From CAYTNY01 sp964439215 (GTDB taxonomy: Bacteria; Oederibacteriota; PGYV01; CAYTNY01): a stretch of 16,676 bases of DNA. The notes beneath the pieces were generated by a model. It ran no database searches, was not told where the DNA came from, and saw only the letters and a program-made list of their open reading frames with translations. Shown piece by piece: positions 7,597 through 14,485 of the stretch (position 1 is the first letter of the stretch; every line of letters begins with the position of its first letter). A program made the translations under genes and the position numbers. The stretch covers positions 1 through 16,676 of the forward strand of contig CAYTNY010000051.1 in the NCBI GenBank assembly GCA_964439215.1. Direction: 5' to 3'.

Positions 7597-7622
7597 TATC
7601 CGCGCCTGTGCGGATATTTTTT
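7597..7622 (+). terminator. Terminator-like hairpin facing the plus strand
   Basis: A perfect 7-pair stem TATCCGC/GCGGATA (7597-7603 with 7610-7616) encloses a 6-base loop and is followed by six T residues on the plus strand. It sits in the 52-base gap between the dehydrogenase and the eRF1-like gene. On the minus strand, the direction of all the genes, the hairpin is preceded by A residues and followed by AAATCTT, so it is a poor terminator that way. It would stop antisense transcription coming out of the eRF1-like gene. Confidence 0.5.
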
Positions 7623-7624
7623 AT

Positions 7625-8392
7625 TCAGCGGCTCGTATATCCGCCGTCAACCGGTATTGCGGCGCCTGTTACAAATCCCGAAAGGTCGGAACACAGCCAT
7701 GCGGCGCAGGCAGCGACTTCCTCCGGCTTTCCCATGCGTCCAAGAGGCTGCATTTCAGCAAATGATCTTTTTGCATCCTCATCTTTTTCGGTTATCCTTT
7801 CTATCATTTTTGTATCAATAACCGCGGGGCAGACCGCGTTTATTCTTATACCGCTTTTGGCACATTCCAAAGCCGCGCTTTTTGTAAGGCCTATTACACC
7901 GTGTTTTGCCGCTGTATACACTGAATTACCGGCAAATCCGACCAGCCCGGCAACTGACGACATATTGACAATACGCCCGCTTTTCTGCTCTTTCATCTGC
8001 TCTATTTCGTATTTCATACACAGCCAGACCCCTTTGAGATTTACATTTATCACTTTATCCCAGTTGTTTTCGTCCCCTTCCTCAAGATTTTTTTGAACGC
8101 CTTCTATTCCCGCGTTGTTAAAGGCGCAGTTCACGCCGCCGTGTTTGTTTCTGATCTCTTCAAAGAAATTTTTGACATCTTTTGCCCGCGAAACATCAAC
8201 CGCATAAAATTCCGCATTCCCGCCGGAATCTTTTATTTTCTGCAGAGTATCTGCGCTTTCTTTTTTTTCGAGATCAGCAATAATTACTTTTGCGCCTTCA
8301 TTTGCGAACAATAATGACGCTGCTCTGCCTATACCCGATGATCCGCCTGTTACAAGTACTGTTTGTCCGCTGAAAATACGCTGCTGTGCCAT
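7625..8392 (-). CDS. Short-chain dehydrogenase/reductase
   Basis: This is a classical SDR oxidoreductase, 255 residues from the chosen start, using a nicotinamide cofactor. The glycine motif TGGSSGIG is at residues 15-22 and NNAG at 92-95. The catalytic residues are Ser146, Tyr159 and Lys163, and the C-terminal segment PVDGGYTSR is typical of the glucose-1-dehydrogenase-like subgroup. An Asp (D40) ends the second strand in IIADLE, which usually means NAD rather than NADP. The substrate cannot be read from sequence. I start at the second ATG (8390-8392) because GGAGG lies 7 bases before it but only 1 base before the first ATG at 8396-8398. The gene follows gap by about 57 bases with no clear terminator between, so the two may be cotranscribed, possibly with the eRF1-like gene. 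Confidence 0.92.
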   Translation of the reverse strand: MAQQRIFSGQTVLVTGGSSGIGRAASLLFANEGAKVIIADLEKKESADTLQKIKDSGGNAEFYAVDVSRAKDVKNFFEEIRNKHGGVNCAFNNAGIEGVQKNLEEGDENNWDKVINVNLKGVWLCMKYEIEQMKEQKSGRIVNMSSVAGLVGFAGNSVYTAAKHGVIGLTKSAALECAKSGIRINAVCPAVIDTKMIERITEKDEDAKRSFAEMQPLGRMGKPEEVAACAAWLCSDLSGFVTGAAIPVDGGYTSR

Positions 8393-8399
8393 TTGCATA

Positions 8400-8404
8400 C
8401 CTCC
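8400..8404 (-). promoter_or_regulatory. Ribosome binding site deciding the SDR start
   Basis: GGAGG on the minus strand, 7 bases before the ATG at 8390-8392 and only 1 base before the in-frame upstream ATG. The spacing favours the downstream start. Confidence 0.7.
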
Positions 8405-8449
8405 GGTTTTTTTTGTATATAACTCTCTTTTTCAAAGAAAGGCCGCCTG

Positions 8450-9433
8450 CTATTTCAGTCCTTCCTTAACCATCTGGGCGGCATACCCCCACTCATTGTC
8501 ATACCAGCTCATTACCTTTACAAGGCTGCCGCCCGTTACTTTTGTCATTGATGGATCAATTATGGATGCACGCGGGTCACGCAGTATATCCGAAGATACG
8601 ATATCGTCATCCGCGATACCCACGATACCTTTATAACGATCTGTTTCTGATTCTTCCTTGAATATGGAATTAATCTCTTCGGCAGTTGTATCCCTGGATA
8701 CAGCCATGACAATGTCGGTTATAGAACCGCACGGCACCGGCCCTCTGACGGCAACACCGTCAAACAAACCTTTAAACTGCGGCAGAGTCTGCGCGGCGGC
8801 TTTTGCGGCGCCGGTTGACGTGGGTACAAAATTCACTGCTGCTGCCCGGCCCCTTCTGAGTTTTTTTGACGGGGAATCAACAGCGCTCTGTGAAGACGTA
8901 TAGGCATGGACCGTGGTCATGAGCGCCTTTTCAACTCCTATACGGCGGCCCATTATTTCCATAACAGGAGCCGCGCAGTTGGTCGTACAGCTGGCGGTAG
9001 AATAGGCTTTAACATTCTTATCCACGCTGTTTACACCGTGAACCACTGTCGGTGTTTCTTTGCTTTTTGACGGAGCCGAAAGCAGAACCTTGGATGCTCC
9101 GGCTTTCAGATGTTTTCCCATCCCTTCCTGAGTCGTGAAAAAACCCGAACATTCAAATACCACGTCCGCGCCAAGTTCTTTCCACGGCAGTTTTTCCGGA
9201 TCTTTTTCGCTCAGAAATTTGACAGGCCTGCCCGATACAGTAATATAATCATTGTCCGCGGATACTTCCTTTTCGTATCTGCCGTACACCGAATCATACC
9301 TGAGAAGATACGCAAGATTTTCAGCGGATATCGGGTCATTAACCGCTGTTATTTCAACACCTTCCTGCTCCAGCAGTATCTTAAATACTGCTCTGCCGAT
9401 CCTGCCCATTCCGTTTACAGCTGCTTTTACCAT
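8450..9433 (-). CDS. gap: Glyceraldehyde-3-phosphate dehydrogenase
   Basis: This glycolytic/gluconeogenic enzyme converts glyceraldehyde-3-phosphate to 1,3-bisphosphoglycerate with a nicotinamide cofactor in the cytoplasm. It has 327 residues, a normal length. The Rossmann motif NGMGRIGR is at 7-14, Asp33 closes strand 2 (NAD-type), the active-site Cys149 lies in STASCTTNC, His176 in TTVHAYT, and the C-terminal SWYDNEWGY at 309-317. One segment departs from the common form: residues 228-236 read AVRGPVPCG where most bacterial enzymes have ALRVPTPNV, though the phosphate-binding Arg is kept. GGAGG lies 6 bases before the ATG. No pgk or tpi is adjacent, so this is a stand-alone gap locus. A plausible promoter lies just upstream, and the SDR gene follows closely. 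Confidence 0.97.
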   Translation of the reverse strand: MVKAAVNGMGRIGRAVFKILLEQEGVEITAVNDPISAENLAYLLRYDSVYGRYEKEVSADNDYITVSGRPVKFLSEKDPEKLPWKELGADVVFECSGFFTTQEGMGKHLKAGASKVLLSAPSKSKETPTVVHGVNSVDKNVKAYSTASCTTNCAAPVMEIMGRRIGVEKALMTTVHAYTSSQSAVDSPSKKLRRGRAAAVNFVPTSTGAAKAAAQTLPQFKGLFDGVAVRGPVPCGSITDIVMAVSRDTTAEEINSIFKEESETDRYKGIVGIADDDIVSSDILRDPRASIIDPSMTKVTGGSLVKVMSWYDNEWGYAAQMVKEGLK

Positions 9434-9464
9434 GACATACCTCCGTTTTTTTTAAACTTACCCA

Positions 9465-9493
9465 AGTTTATTTAAAAAACAGCGTATTAACAA
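9465..9493 (-). promoter_or_regulatory. Possible gap promoter
   Basis: On the minus strand, TTGTTA (9488-9493) and TAAACT (9465-9470) are separated by 17 bases, each matching four of six consensus positions. Transcription would start near 9458, about 25 bases before the gap ATG. This lies in the 146-base gap after prmC, where a new promoter is expected. Confidence 0.45.
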
Positions 9494-9579
9494 TGGTGAA
9501 ATTCCGCGGATTAATGACTTTTTTTCACGTCATCCGTGTTTTGGCGGTTGGGATTATTTCTTCAGGAATTGAATATAAC

Positions 9580-10476
9580 TCAGGGCTTTGGGACCGGAGC
9601 ATTTTTCTGCTTTCTCAGAACAATTGCTCTTATATTTCCTCCGGCATCTTTGCCTTTACTCAGAAATTCAAGCCCCTGCTTTTCACATATATCAACAACA
9701 GAACGCTCCATCCCGTCCCCTGTTTCAAGCGCTAAAAGCCCGTTTTCGGGCAGTATGCTCCGTGCAAGGCCGGCAAGTCTCTTATAATAAGAAAGCCCTT
9801 TAAAACTGCCGTAAAGAGCCTTTTTCGGCTCCTTTAATACGTCTTTCGGCAGACTGTCCATATCTCTTTTATCTATATAAGGCGGATTTGAAACAATAAG
9901 CGGAATTTTCTCTTTTCTGTCCTGTATCATTTTGAAAAAATCCCCTTCATATACCCGCAGTCTGTCCATACACCCGTGCGTCCGGGCATTAATGCGGGTA
10001 TTTGCGGCGGCTCTTTTTGAAATATCATAAGCGAGCATTTTTTTTATTTTATCCGATTCCAAAAGCATGGTAATTGAAATTATTCCTGTTCCGCAGCCGC
10101 ACTCTGCCGCGGTGCATCCGTCAGGAAGCTCTTTCATATGCGCTTTAATTTCATCTATCAGCGCCTGAGTATCAAACCTGGGTATAAAGACCCCTTTTTT
10201 CACAGTAAAATCCCGTCCGTAGAAATCCTGAACCCCCGTAATATACTGCAGAGGATAACCTTCCGCTCTTTTTTCCGCAAGCATCATGACCCTGTTGAAA
10301 CTGCGTCTATTCAGATTATCATTGAGTTTAAGCGGCAGCCTGTTATATTCAATCCCGGCGGCATAAGACAGCAGGGATTTAGCTTCGCTGTATGCTGCTG
10401 CTTCCGGCATCCCCGATCCCCTGATTATTTTCGCGGCGCTTCTTAAAGCCGATAAAAATACCGTGTTCTTATTCAT
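9580..10476 (-). CDS. prmC: Release factor glutamine N5-methyltransferase
   Basis: This enzyme methylates the glutamine of the GGQ motif in RF1 and RF2 with S-adenosylmethionine, which speeds peptide release. It has 298 residues. A helical N-terminal substrate-binding domain precedes FIPRFDT at 97-103 (commonly IPRPDT/IPRPET). The SAM-binding glycine motif ECGCGTG is at 125-131, an acidic strand-2 end AYD at 149-151, and the catalytic NPPY at 197-200. The start overlaps the prfA stop by 8 bases (10469-10476), so translation is likely coupled to its own substrate, RF1. It is the last gene of the rho operon; a 146-base gap follows. A modest ATGAC/GTCAT stem at 9514-9533 lacks a U tract and is not a convincing terminator. 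Confidence 0.96.
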   Translation of the reverse strand: MNKNTVFLSALRSAAKIIRGSGMPEAAAYSEAKSLLSYAAGIEYNRLPLKLNDNLNRRSFNRVMMLAEKRAEGYPLQYITGVQDFYGRDFTVKKGVFIPRFDTQALIDEIKAHMKELPDGCTAAECGCGTGIISITMLLESDKIKKMLAYDISKRAAANTRINARTHGCMDRLRVYEGDFFKMIQDRKEKIPLIVSNPPYIDKRDMDSLPKDVLKEPKKALYGSFKGLSYYKRLAGLARSILPENGLLALETGDGMERSVVDICEKQGLEFLSKGKDAGGNIRAIVLRKQKNAPVPKP

Positions 10477-11533
10477 TTGCCATTAATTTTTGATTGAAAT
10501 CAGATGTGAGCTTTTCTATAAATTCATCAAGGCGGCCTTCCATGACGCTTTCAAGATTATATGAGGTCAGGCCTATCCTGTGGTCCGTTACCCTGTTCTG
10601 CGGGAAATTATAGGTTCTGATCTTTTCGCTTCTGTCGCCGGTGCCCACCTGGGCCTTTCTTTCGCTGTCGGCCCTTGTTTTTTCCTCACTGTCCATTTTA
10701 TCTTTTACTCTGGAACGCAGGATCTTCATTGCTTTGTCCTTATTCTTATGCTGGGAGCGTTCATCCTGGCACTGAACCTCAACCCCTGTAGGCAGATGAA
10801 CAATACGCACTGCGGATTCTGTTGTATTAACATGCTGGCCGCCGGCGCCCGAAGCCTTGCATACTTCCACCTTTATATCATCAGGGCTTATATCCACTTC
10901 CACTTCATCGCGCTCCGGCATGACAGCGGCAGAAACCGCGGATGTATGTATTCTTCCGGAAGCCTCGGTATTCGGCACCCTCTGCACCCTGTGAATGCCG
11001 CTTTCAAACTTCATTTTGCCGTAGCTCCCCGGGCCTTCCACGGAAAAAATAACTTCTTTATACCCGCCCAGAGCCGTTTCGTTCGTGCTCAGCAGTTCAA
11101 ATTTCAGCCCCTGCAGTTCGGTGTATTTCGCATACATACTCAAAAGATTCGCGGCAAACAGCGCGGCTTCTTCCCCGCCGGTGCCCGCCCGTATTTCCAC
11201 TATGGCATTTTTTTTATCATTCGGATCTTTCGGCAGCAGCATCAGTTTGATTTTTTTTTCAATCTCCAAAAGCCGCTTCTGGGCCCTGTCAAGGTCAGCA
11301 TGCGCCATTTGCTTTATTTCACGGTCCTCGTTTGATTCAATTATTTCCCGGGATTCGGATACAACGCCGCTCAGCGAATCATATTCTTCAATAAGTTCTA
11401 TCATGGGGGCAAGTTCAGAATGGCGCTTGGTTATTTCCCTGTAGCGTTTTGTGTCGTTTACCACGCCTGGGTCGGCAAGCATTACATTCAGGGAAGTGTA
11501 TTCATCTTTCAGGGCCGCAAGCCTGTCCTTCAT
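10469..11533 (-). CDS. prfA: Peptide chain release factor 1 (RF1)
   Basis: RF1 recognises UAA and UAG in the ribosomal A site and triggers peptidyl-tRNA hydrolysis. It has 354 residues, close to the family norm. A helical N-terminal domain is followed by the codon-recognition loop with PNT at 187-189. This is the RF1-type PxT rather than the RF2 SPF, which decides prfA over prfB. GRIHTS follows at 193-198 and the catalytic GGQ at 231-233 in SGAGGQHVN. The ATG overlaps the stop of the DUF1385 gene as ATGA (11530-11533), and prmC, the enzyme that modifies this GGQ, overlaps its end. No RF2 gene is in the window. Confidence 0.98.
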   Translation of the reverse strand: MKDRLAALKDEYTSLNVMLADPGVVNDTKRYREITKRHSELAPMIELIEEYDSLSGVVSESREIIESNEDREIKQMAHADLDRAQKRLLEIEKKIKLMLLPKDPNDKKNAIVEIRAGTGGEEAALFAANLLSMYAKYTELQGLKFELLSTNETALGGYKEVIFSVEGPGSYGKMKFESGIHRVQRVPNTEASGRIHTSAVSAAVMPERDEVEVDISPDDIKVEVCKASGAGGQHVNTTESAVRIVHLPTGVEVQCQDERSQHKNKDKAMKILRSRVKDKMDSEEKTRADSERKAQVGTGDRSEKIRTYNFPQNRVTDHRIGLTSYNLESVMEGRLDEFIEKLTSDFNQKLMANE

Positions 11534-12603
11534 TTTTTTGAAGCCTTTTTTTTCGGGCTTTTTTTCGGGCGGCGCGGGGCGCTTTTGGGGGCATTCTTTT
11601 TTTCAAGCCTTAAAACTTCTTTGATGGCTCCGGCCGCGGTAATCATCATTTTATCATCCGGTTCTTTGGTGGTTATCTTCTGAAAAGCAAGGCCGGGCGC
11701 GATAAAAGCGTTCACAAAAATATTGTCCTTGAATTTATCCGATAATTTCAGCACCTCATACGAAATTCCCGCAATGGGCACAAGCAGCGGTATTTCAAAA
11801 AGTATCCTTTTCCATACGGGAAATTCAGGCGGAAGCAGAAGAATAAATACAACAATACTAACAAGAAGCGTAATAAAGATAAACGCGGTCCCGCATCTGG
11901 GATGCAGCGTAGTATATTTTCTCATGTTCTTCAGGGTAAGCTCTTTGCCGTCTTCAAACGTATATATTGCCTTGTGTTCCGCGCCGTGATACATAAAGAG
12001 TCTTCTGACATCTTCCATAAAAGAAATGCCCCAGACATAAAGAAAGAACAAAAGAAGCTTCCAGAAAACGATTTCCGTATTAAACAGGGTTCTGTTCTCG
12101 TTTATAACGGGAAATAAGCTGCCTGAAAATTTGGTCAAGAGAACGGGTATATATATAAAAACCGCGACCGCAACCGCCATTGAAAATACAAAGGTAAGCA
12201 CGGATTCCATTTTTTCTTTTCTTTCTTTTTGTTTTTTTGTCAGTTTCTTTTCCGTTTTCTTCTTTTTATTTTTCTTACCTTTGTTCTTTGCTTTTTCCTC
12301 TTTTTCCCATTCTTCTTCATATATTTTCGCTGACCAGTCCAGCGCTTTGTAGCCCAGAATCATCTGCTCCACAAGATTCAAAAACCCCCGGAAAAAAGGC
12401 CATTTTAAAAATGCGGCCCTGTCAGCCAAAGACTTTGCTTTGCCGCTTATTTTCTCTATTTTGCCGTTTTTGCGCATTGCCGCAACAGCGTAATAATTTC
12501 TTGATTTCATCAGTACGCCTTCAATAACAGCCTGCCCGCCGATGCTCATTTTTTTTTCGGGGCATTTTACGGAAGTTTTCTTTTTCTTTTCAGAAGAAGC
12601 CAT
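11530..12603 (-). CDS. DUF1385 family membrane protein
   Basis: This is a conserved inner-membrane protein of unknown function, 357 residues from the chosen start. The family signatures are present: GGQAVIEGV at 23-31, HGAEHKAIYTFE at 206-217 and LHPRCGTAF at 233-241. Four hydrophobic segments lie at roughly 135-157, 177-195, 241-257 and 267-287. A strongly basic stretch at about 104-131 (mostly K with E) precedes the first, and a Lys/Pro/Arg-rich tail ends the protein. The His, Glu and Cys in the two motifs could bind a metal, which is inference. The ATG at 12601-12603 has AAGGA 5 bases upstream. Alternatives are an ATG at 12631-12633, buried in a hairpin, and a TTG at 12648. The gene is wedged between rpmE and prfA in the rho operon, a placement conserved in many bacteria, and overlaps prfA by ATGA. 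Confidence 0.88.
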   Translation of the reverse strand: MASSEKKKKTSVKCPEKKMSIGGQAVIEGVLMKSRNYYAVAAMRKNGKIEKISGKAKSLADRAAFLKWPFFRGFLNLVEQMILGYKALDWSAKIYEEEWEKEEKAKNKGKKNKKKKTEKKLTKKQKERKEKMESVLTFVFSMAVAVAVFIYIPVLLTKFSGSLFPVINENRTLFNTEIVFWKLLLFFLYVWGISFMEDVRRLFMYHGAEHKAIYTFEDGKELTLKNMRKYTTLHPRCGTAFIFITLLVSIVVFILLLPPEFPVWKRILFEIPLLVPIAGISYEVLKLSDKFKDNIFVNAFIAPGLAFQKITTKEPDDKMMITAAGAIKEVLRLEKKNAPKSAPRRPKKSPKKKASKK

Positions 12604-12608
12604 AAATA

Positions 12609-12613
12609 TCCTT
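12609..12613 (-). promoter_or_regulatory. Ribosome binding site deciding the DUF1385 start
   Basis: AAGGA on the minus strand, 5 bases before the ATG at 12601-12603. It supports this start over two upstream in-frame starts that lie in or before the rpmE-DUF1385 hairpin. Confidence 0.5.
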
Positions 12614-12625
12614 TTGCCGCACACA

Positions 12626-12641
12626 GCCCGCATCAGCGGGC
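12626..12641 (-). other. GC-rich hairpin between rpmE and the DUF1385 gene
   Basis: GCCCGC/GCGGGC forms a perfect 6-pair stem with a 4-base loop, 19 bases after the rpmE stop. No U tract follows on the minus strand, so it is not a normal terminator. It could stabilise the 3' end of the upstream message or set the relative output of rpmE and the genes beyond. It also buries an in-frame ATG (12631-12633). Confidence 0.55.
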
Positions 12642-12660
12642 GCCTCAATGCGCGGATCTC

Positions 12661-12897
12661 TTATTTAGATTCCTCTTTAGATTCTTCTTTTTTCTTTTTT
12701 GCTTTTCCCGCTCTTTTTTTGAATTTTTCAACCCTTCCGTCAGTATCCACAAATTTCTGGATGCCGGTAAAGAACGGATGGCACGAAGAGCAGACTTCCA
12801 CTCTTATTTCGTTCTTTGTGCTTCTTGTTTCAAATTTATTGCCGCAGGCGCATGTTACCGCGGCATTTTTGTACTCAGGGTGAATTGCTTTTTTCAT
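12661..12897 (-). CDS. rpmE: Ribosomal protein bL31, zinc-type
   Basis: This is a large-subunit protein that helps bridge the two subunits. It has 78 residues. The zinc ligands of the C+ form are all present: Cys16 and Cys18 in CACG, then Cys36 and Cys39 in VCSSCHPFFTG. This marks it as the zinc-loaded version rather than the zinc-free paralogue. After the conserved core a Lys-rich then Lys/Glu/Ser tail extends the protein beyond the usual 66-70 residues. GGAGG lies 8 bases before the ATG, and the gene begins 15 bases after the rho stop, so it is read from the rho transcript. The rho-rpmE pairing is common across bacteria. Confidence 0.97.
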   Translation of the reverse strand: MKKAIHPEYKNAAVTCACGNKFETRSTKNEIRVEVCSSCHPFFTGIQKFVDTDGRVEKFKKRAGKAKKKKEESKEESK

Positions 12898-12912
12898 TTT
12901 CCGTTCCTCCGT

Positions 12913-14169
12913 TTAATCTGTTTTCATAGCGTCAAGAAACGCTTTATTATTCTTTGTTTTCCCCATTTTGTCGCTCAAAAACTCCATTATATCAGCGGGT
13001 TTCATTTTGCTCAAAAGGGCCTTTCTTAAGATCCATAACTTGGCAAGGGCTTCCTTGTCTAAAAGCAGCTCTTCTTTTCTTGTTCCTGACTTGCTTATGT
13101 CTATCGCCGGGAACAGCCTTTTATCGGCGAGTTCGCGCGAAAGAACGATCTCAGAGTTGCCTGTTCCTTTAAATTCCTCAAATATAACCTCATCCATTTT
13201 GCTTCCCGTCTCAACAAGCGCGGTGGAGATTATTGTAAGCGAACCGCCTTCCTCAATATTTCTCGCTGCACCGAAGAACCTTTTCGGTTTCTGAAGCGCG
13301 TTTGAATCAATACCGCCGGTTAAAACCTTTCCGCTTGAAGGCGCCACCGCATTATAGGCCCTCGCGAGCCTTGTTATGCTGTCAAGCAGTATAACAACAT
13401 CCCGTCCGTGCTCCACAAGCCTTTTTGCCTTTTCTATGACCATCTCGGCAACCTGAATATGCCTTGTCGGCGGTTCGTCAAACGTTGATGATACAACTTC
13501 GCCGTTTACTGTTCTCTGCATATCCGTTACTTCTTCCGGTCTTTCGTCTATCAACAGGACTATAAGAAAAACTTCCGGCTGATTTGTTGTTATGCTGTTT
13601 GCTATCTGCTGCAGCAGCACGGTTTTACCCGTTCTCGGCGGGGCCACTATAAGGCACCGCTGCCCTTTTCCCTGAGGGACAAGCAGATCCAGAATTCTTG
13701 CCGGAAGATTATCCTTTTCCTTTGTTTCCATTTTCAATTTTTCTTCGGGAAAAAGCGGCGTTAAATTATCAAAAAATATTTTATCTTTTATCTGGCTCGG
13801 CTCATCGCCGTTTATTGTTGATACTTTCAGCAGAGCAAAATATTTTTCCCCGTCTTTCGGCGGCCTTATCTGACCGGAGATCATATCGCCGGTTCTTAGA
13901 TCAAATTTTCTTATCTGCGACGGCGAAACATATATATCATCCGGCCCCGGAAGGTAATTATAGTCGGGAGAACGCAGAAAACCGAAGCCGTCAGGCAGTA
14001 TTTCAAGAACTCCCTCGCCGAATACAAGGCTGTCTTTCTGCGACTCAGATGCCATGATCTTCATTATAAGGTCCTGTTTTTTCAGACTGCTTATACCTTC
14101 GATTTTCAGTTCTCTTGCAATGCGCTGAAGTTCTGAAACTTTTTTCGTCTTCAATTCATTAACATTCAT
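12913..14169 (-). CDS. rho: Transcription termination factor Rho
   Basis: Rho is the hexameric RNA helicase that ends transcription of untranslated RNA. It has 418 residues (E. coli 419). The N-terminal Rho_N helical domain starts MNVNELKTKKVSELQ. A cold-shock-like RNA-binding domain follows with LPDGFGFLRSPDYNY and DIYVSPSQIRKF. The ATPase core has a Walker A APPRTGKT around residues 176-183, LLIDERPEEV, a Walker B VVILLDSITRLARAYN, and the Q/R-loop segments GGIDSNALQKPKRFFGAARN and EFKGTGN. Position 179 is Arg where E. coli has Lys181. No large insertion is present in the RNA-binding domain. GGAGG lies 10 bases before this ATG and 7 before an adjacent in-frame TTG (14170-14172); homology to the usual MNL/MNV start favours ATG. 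It is the first gene of the operon, with a clear promoter and a leader of about 100 bases. Confidence 0.98.
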   Translation of the reverse strand: MNVNELKTKKVSELQRIARELKIEGISSLKKQDLIMKIMASESQKDSLVFGEGVLEILPDGFGFLRSPDYNYLPGPDDIYVSPSQIRKFDLRTGDMISGQIRPPKDGEKYFALLKVSTINGDEPSQIKDKIFFDNLTPLFPEEKLKMETKEKDNLPARILDLLVPQGKGQRCLIVAPPRTGKTVLLQQIANSITTNQPEVFLIVLLIDERPEEVTDMQRTVNGEVVSSTFDEPPTRHIQVAEMVIEKAKRLVEHGRDVVILLDSITRLARAYNAVAPSSGKVLTGGIDSNALQKPKRFFGAARNIEEGGSLTIISTALVETGSKMDEVIFEEFKGTGNSEIVLSRELADKRLFPAIDISKSGTRKEELLLDKEALAKLWILRKALLSKMKPADIMEFLSDKMGKTKNNKAFLDAMKTD

Positions 14170-14275
14170 CAATTATTAACCTCCGGAGTTTTTACAAGAT
14201 TAACTTGTTTGAGTTTTTATGGAATAATTCAGGAGTTAATCCGGTTTGATTCCTTTAATTTTTGTTATTTTTATT

Positions 14276-14304
14276 ACTATATAATCTTTCATTCAATAAG
14301 TCAA
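14276..14304 (-). promoter_or_regulatory. rho operon promoter
   Basis: On the minus strand, TTGACT (14299-14304) and TATAGT (14276-14281) are separated by exactly 17 bases and each matches five of six sigma-70-type consensus positions. Transcription would begin near 14269, leaving a leader of roughly 100 AT-rich bases before rho. Rho genes are often autoregulated through their leader; no specific structure for that is visible here. Confidence 0.8.
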
Positions 14305-14394
14305 CTATATTTTTTTATCAAATTCAAGAACATCATTCCATTCCTGTACATGCGTTTTTTCTTACGGAGTTTAAATGTTCTGTATGTTTTATTG

Positions 14395-14469
14395 TGGCAG
14401 CGGTACGGGGAATTGAACCCCGGCACCGGGATTGAGAACCCCGTGTCCTAACCACTAGACGATACCGCC
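14395..14469 (-). tRNA. tRNA-Glu (anticodon CTC)
   Basis: This is a complete 75-base cloverleaf with encoded CCA (14395-14397). The acceptor GGCGGTA pairs with TACCGCT, with a G1-U72 wobble and discriminator G73. The D stem is GTCT/GGAC, and the anticodon stem CGGGG/TCCCG holds the loop TTCTCAA, giving anticodon CTC, which reads GAG. The variable loop has 4 bases. The T arm is CGGGG/CCCCG with TTCAATT. U11-A24, U13-G22 and the missing base 47 match known tRNA-Glu identity features. It starts 16 bases after the PilZ stop on the same strand with no obvious terminator or good promoter between, so it may be processed from the pilZ transcript. Confidence 0.97.
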
Positions 14470-14485
14470 GCGTTTTTTGTTGGTC

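Noticed and set aside
9514..9533. ATGAC/GTCAT stem after prmC as the rho operon terminator
   Set aside because: Five weak pairs, a 10-base loop and no U tract on the minus strand.
10580..11335. Plus-strand 251-codon open frame antisense to prfA
   Set aside because: It is a shadow of prfA: the minus frame has full RF1 motifs, and the plus frame has no ribosome binding site or domain.
12661..12720. Lys/Glu-rich tail of L31 as a sign of frameshift
   Set aside because: The frame is continuous to a proper stop, the zinc core is complete, and charged L31 tails of variable length are known; it is a lineage extension, not damage.
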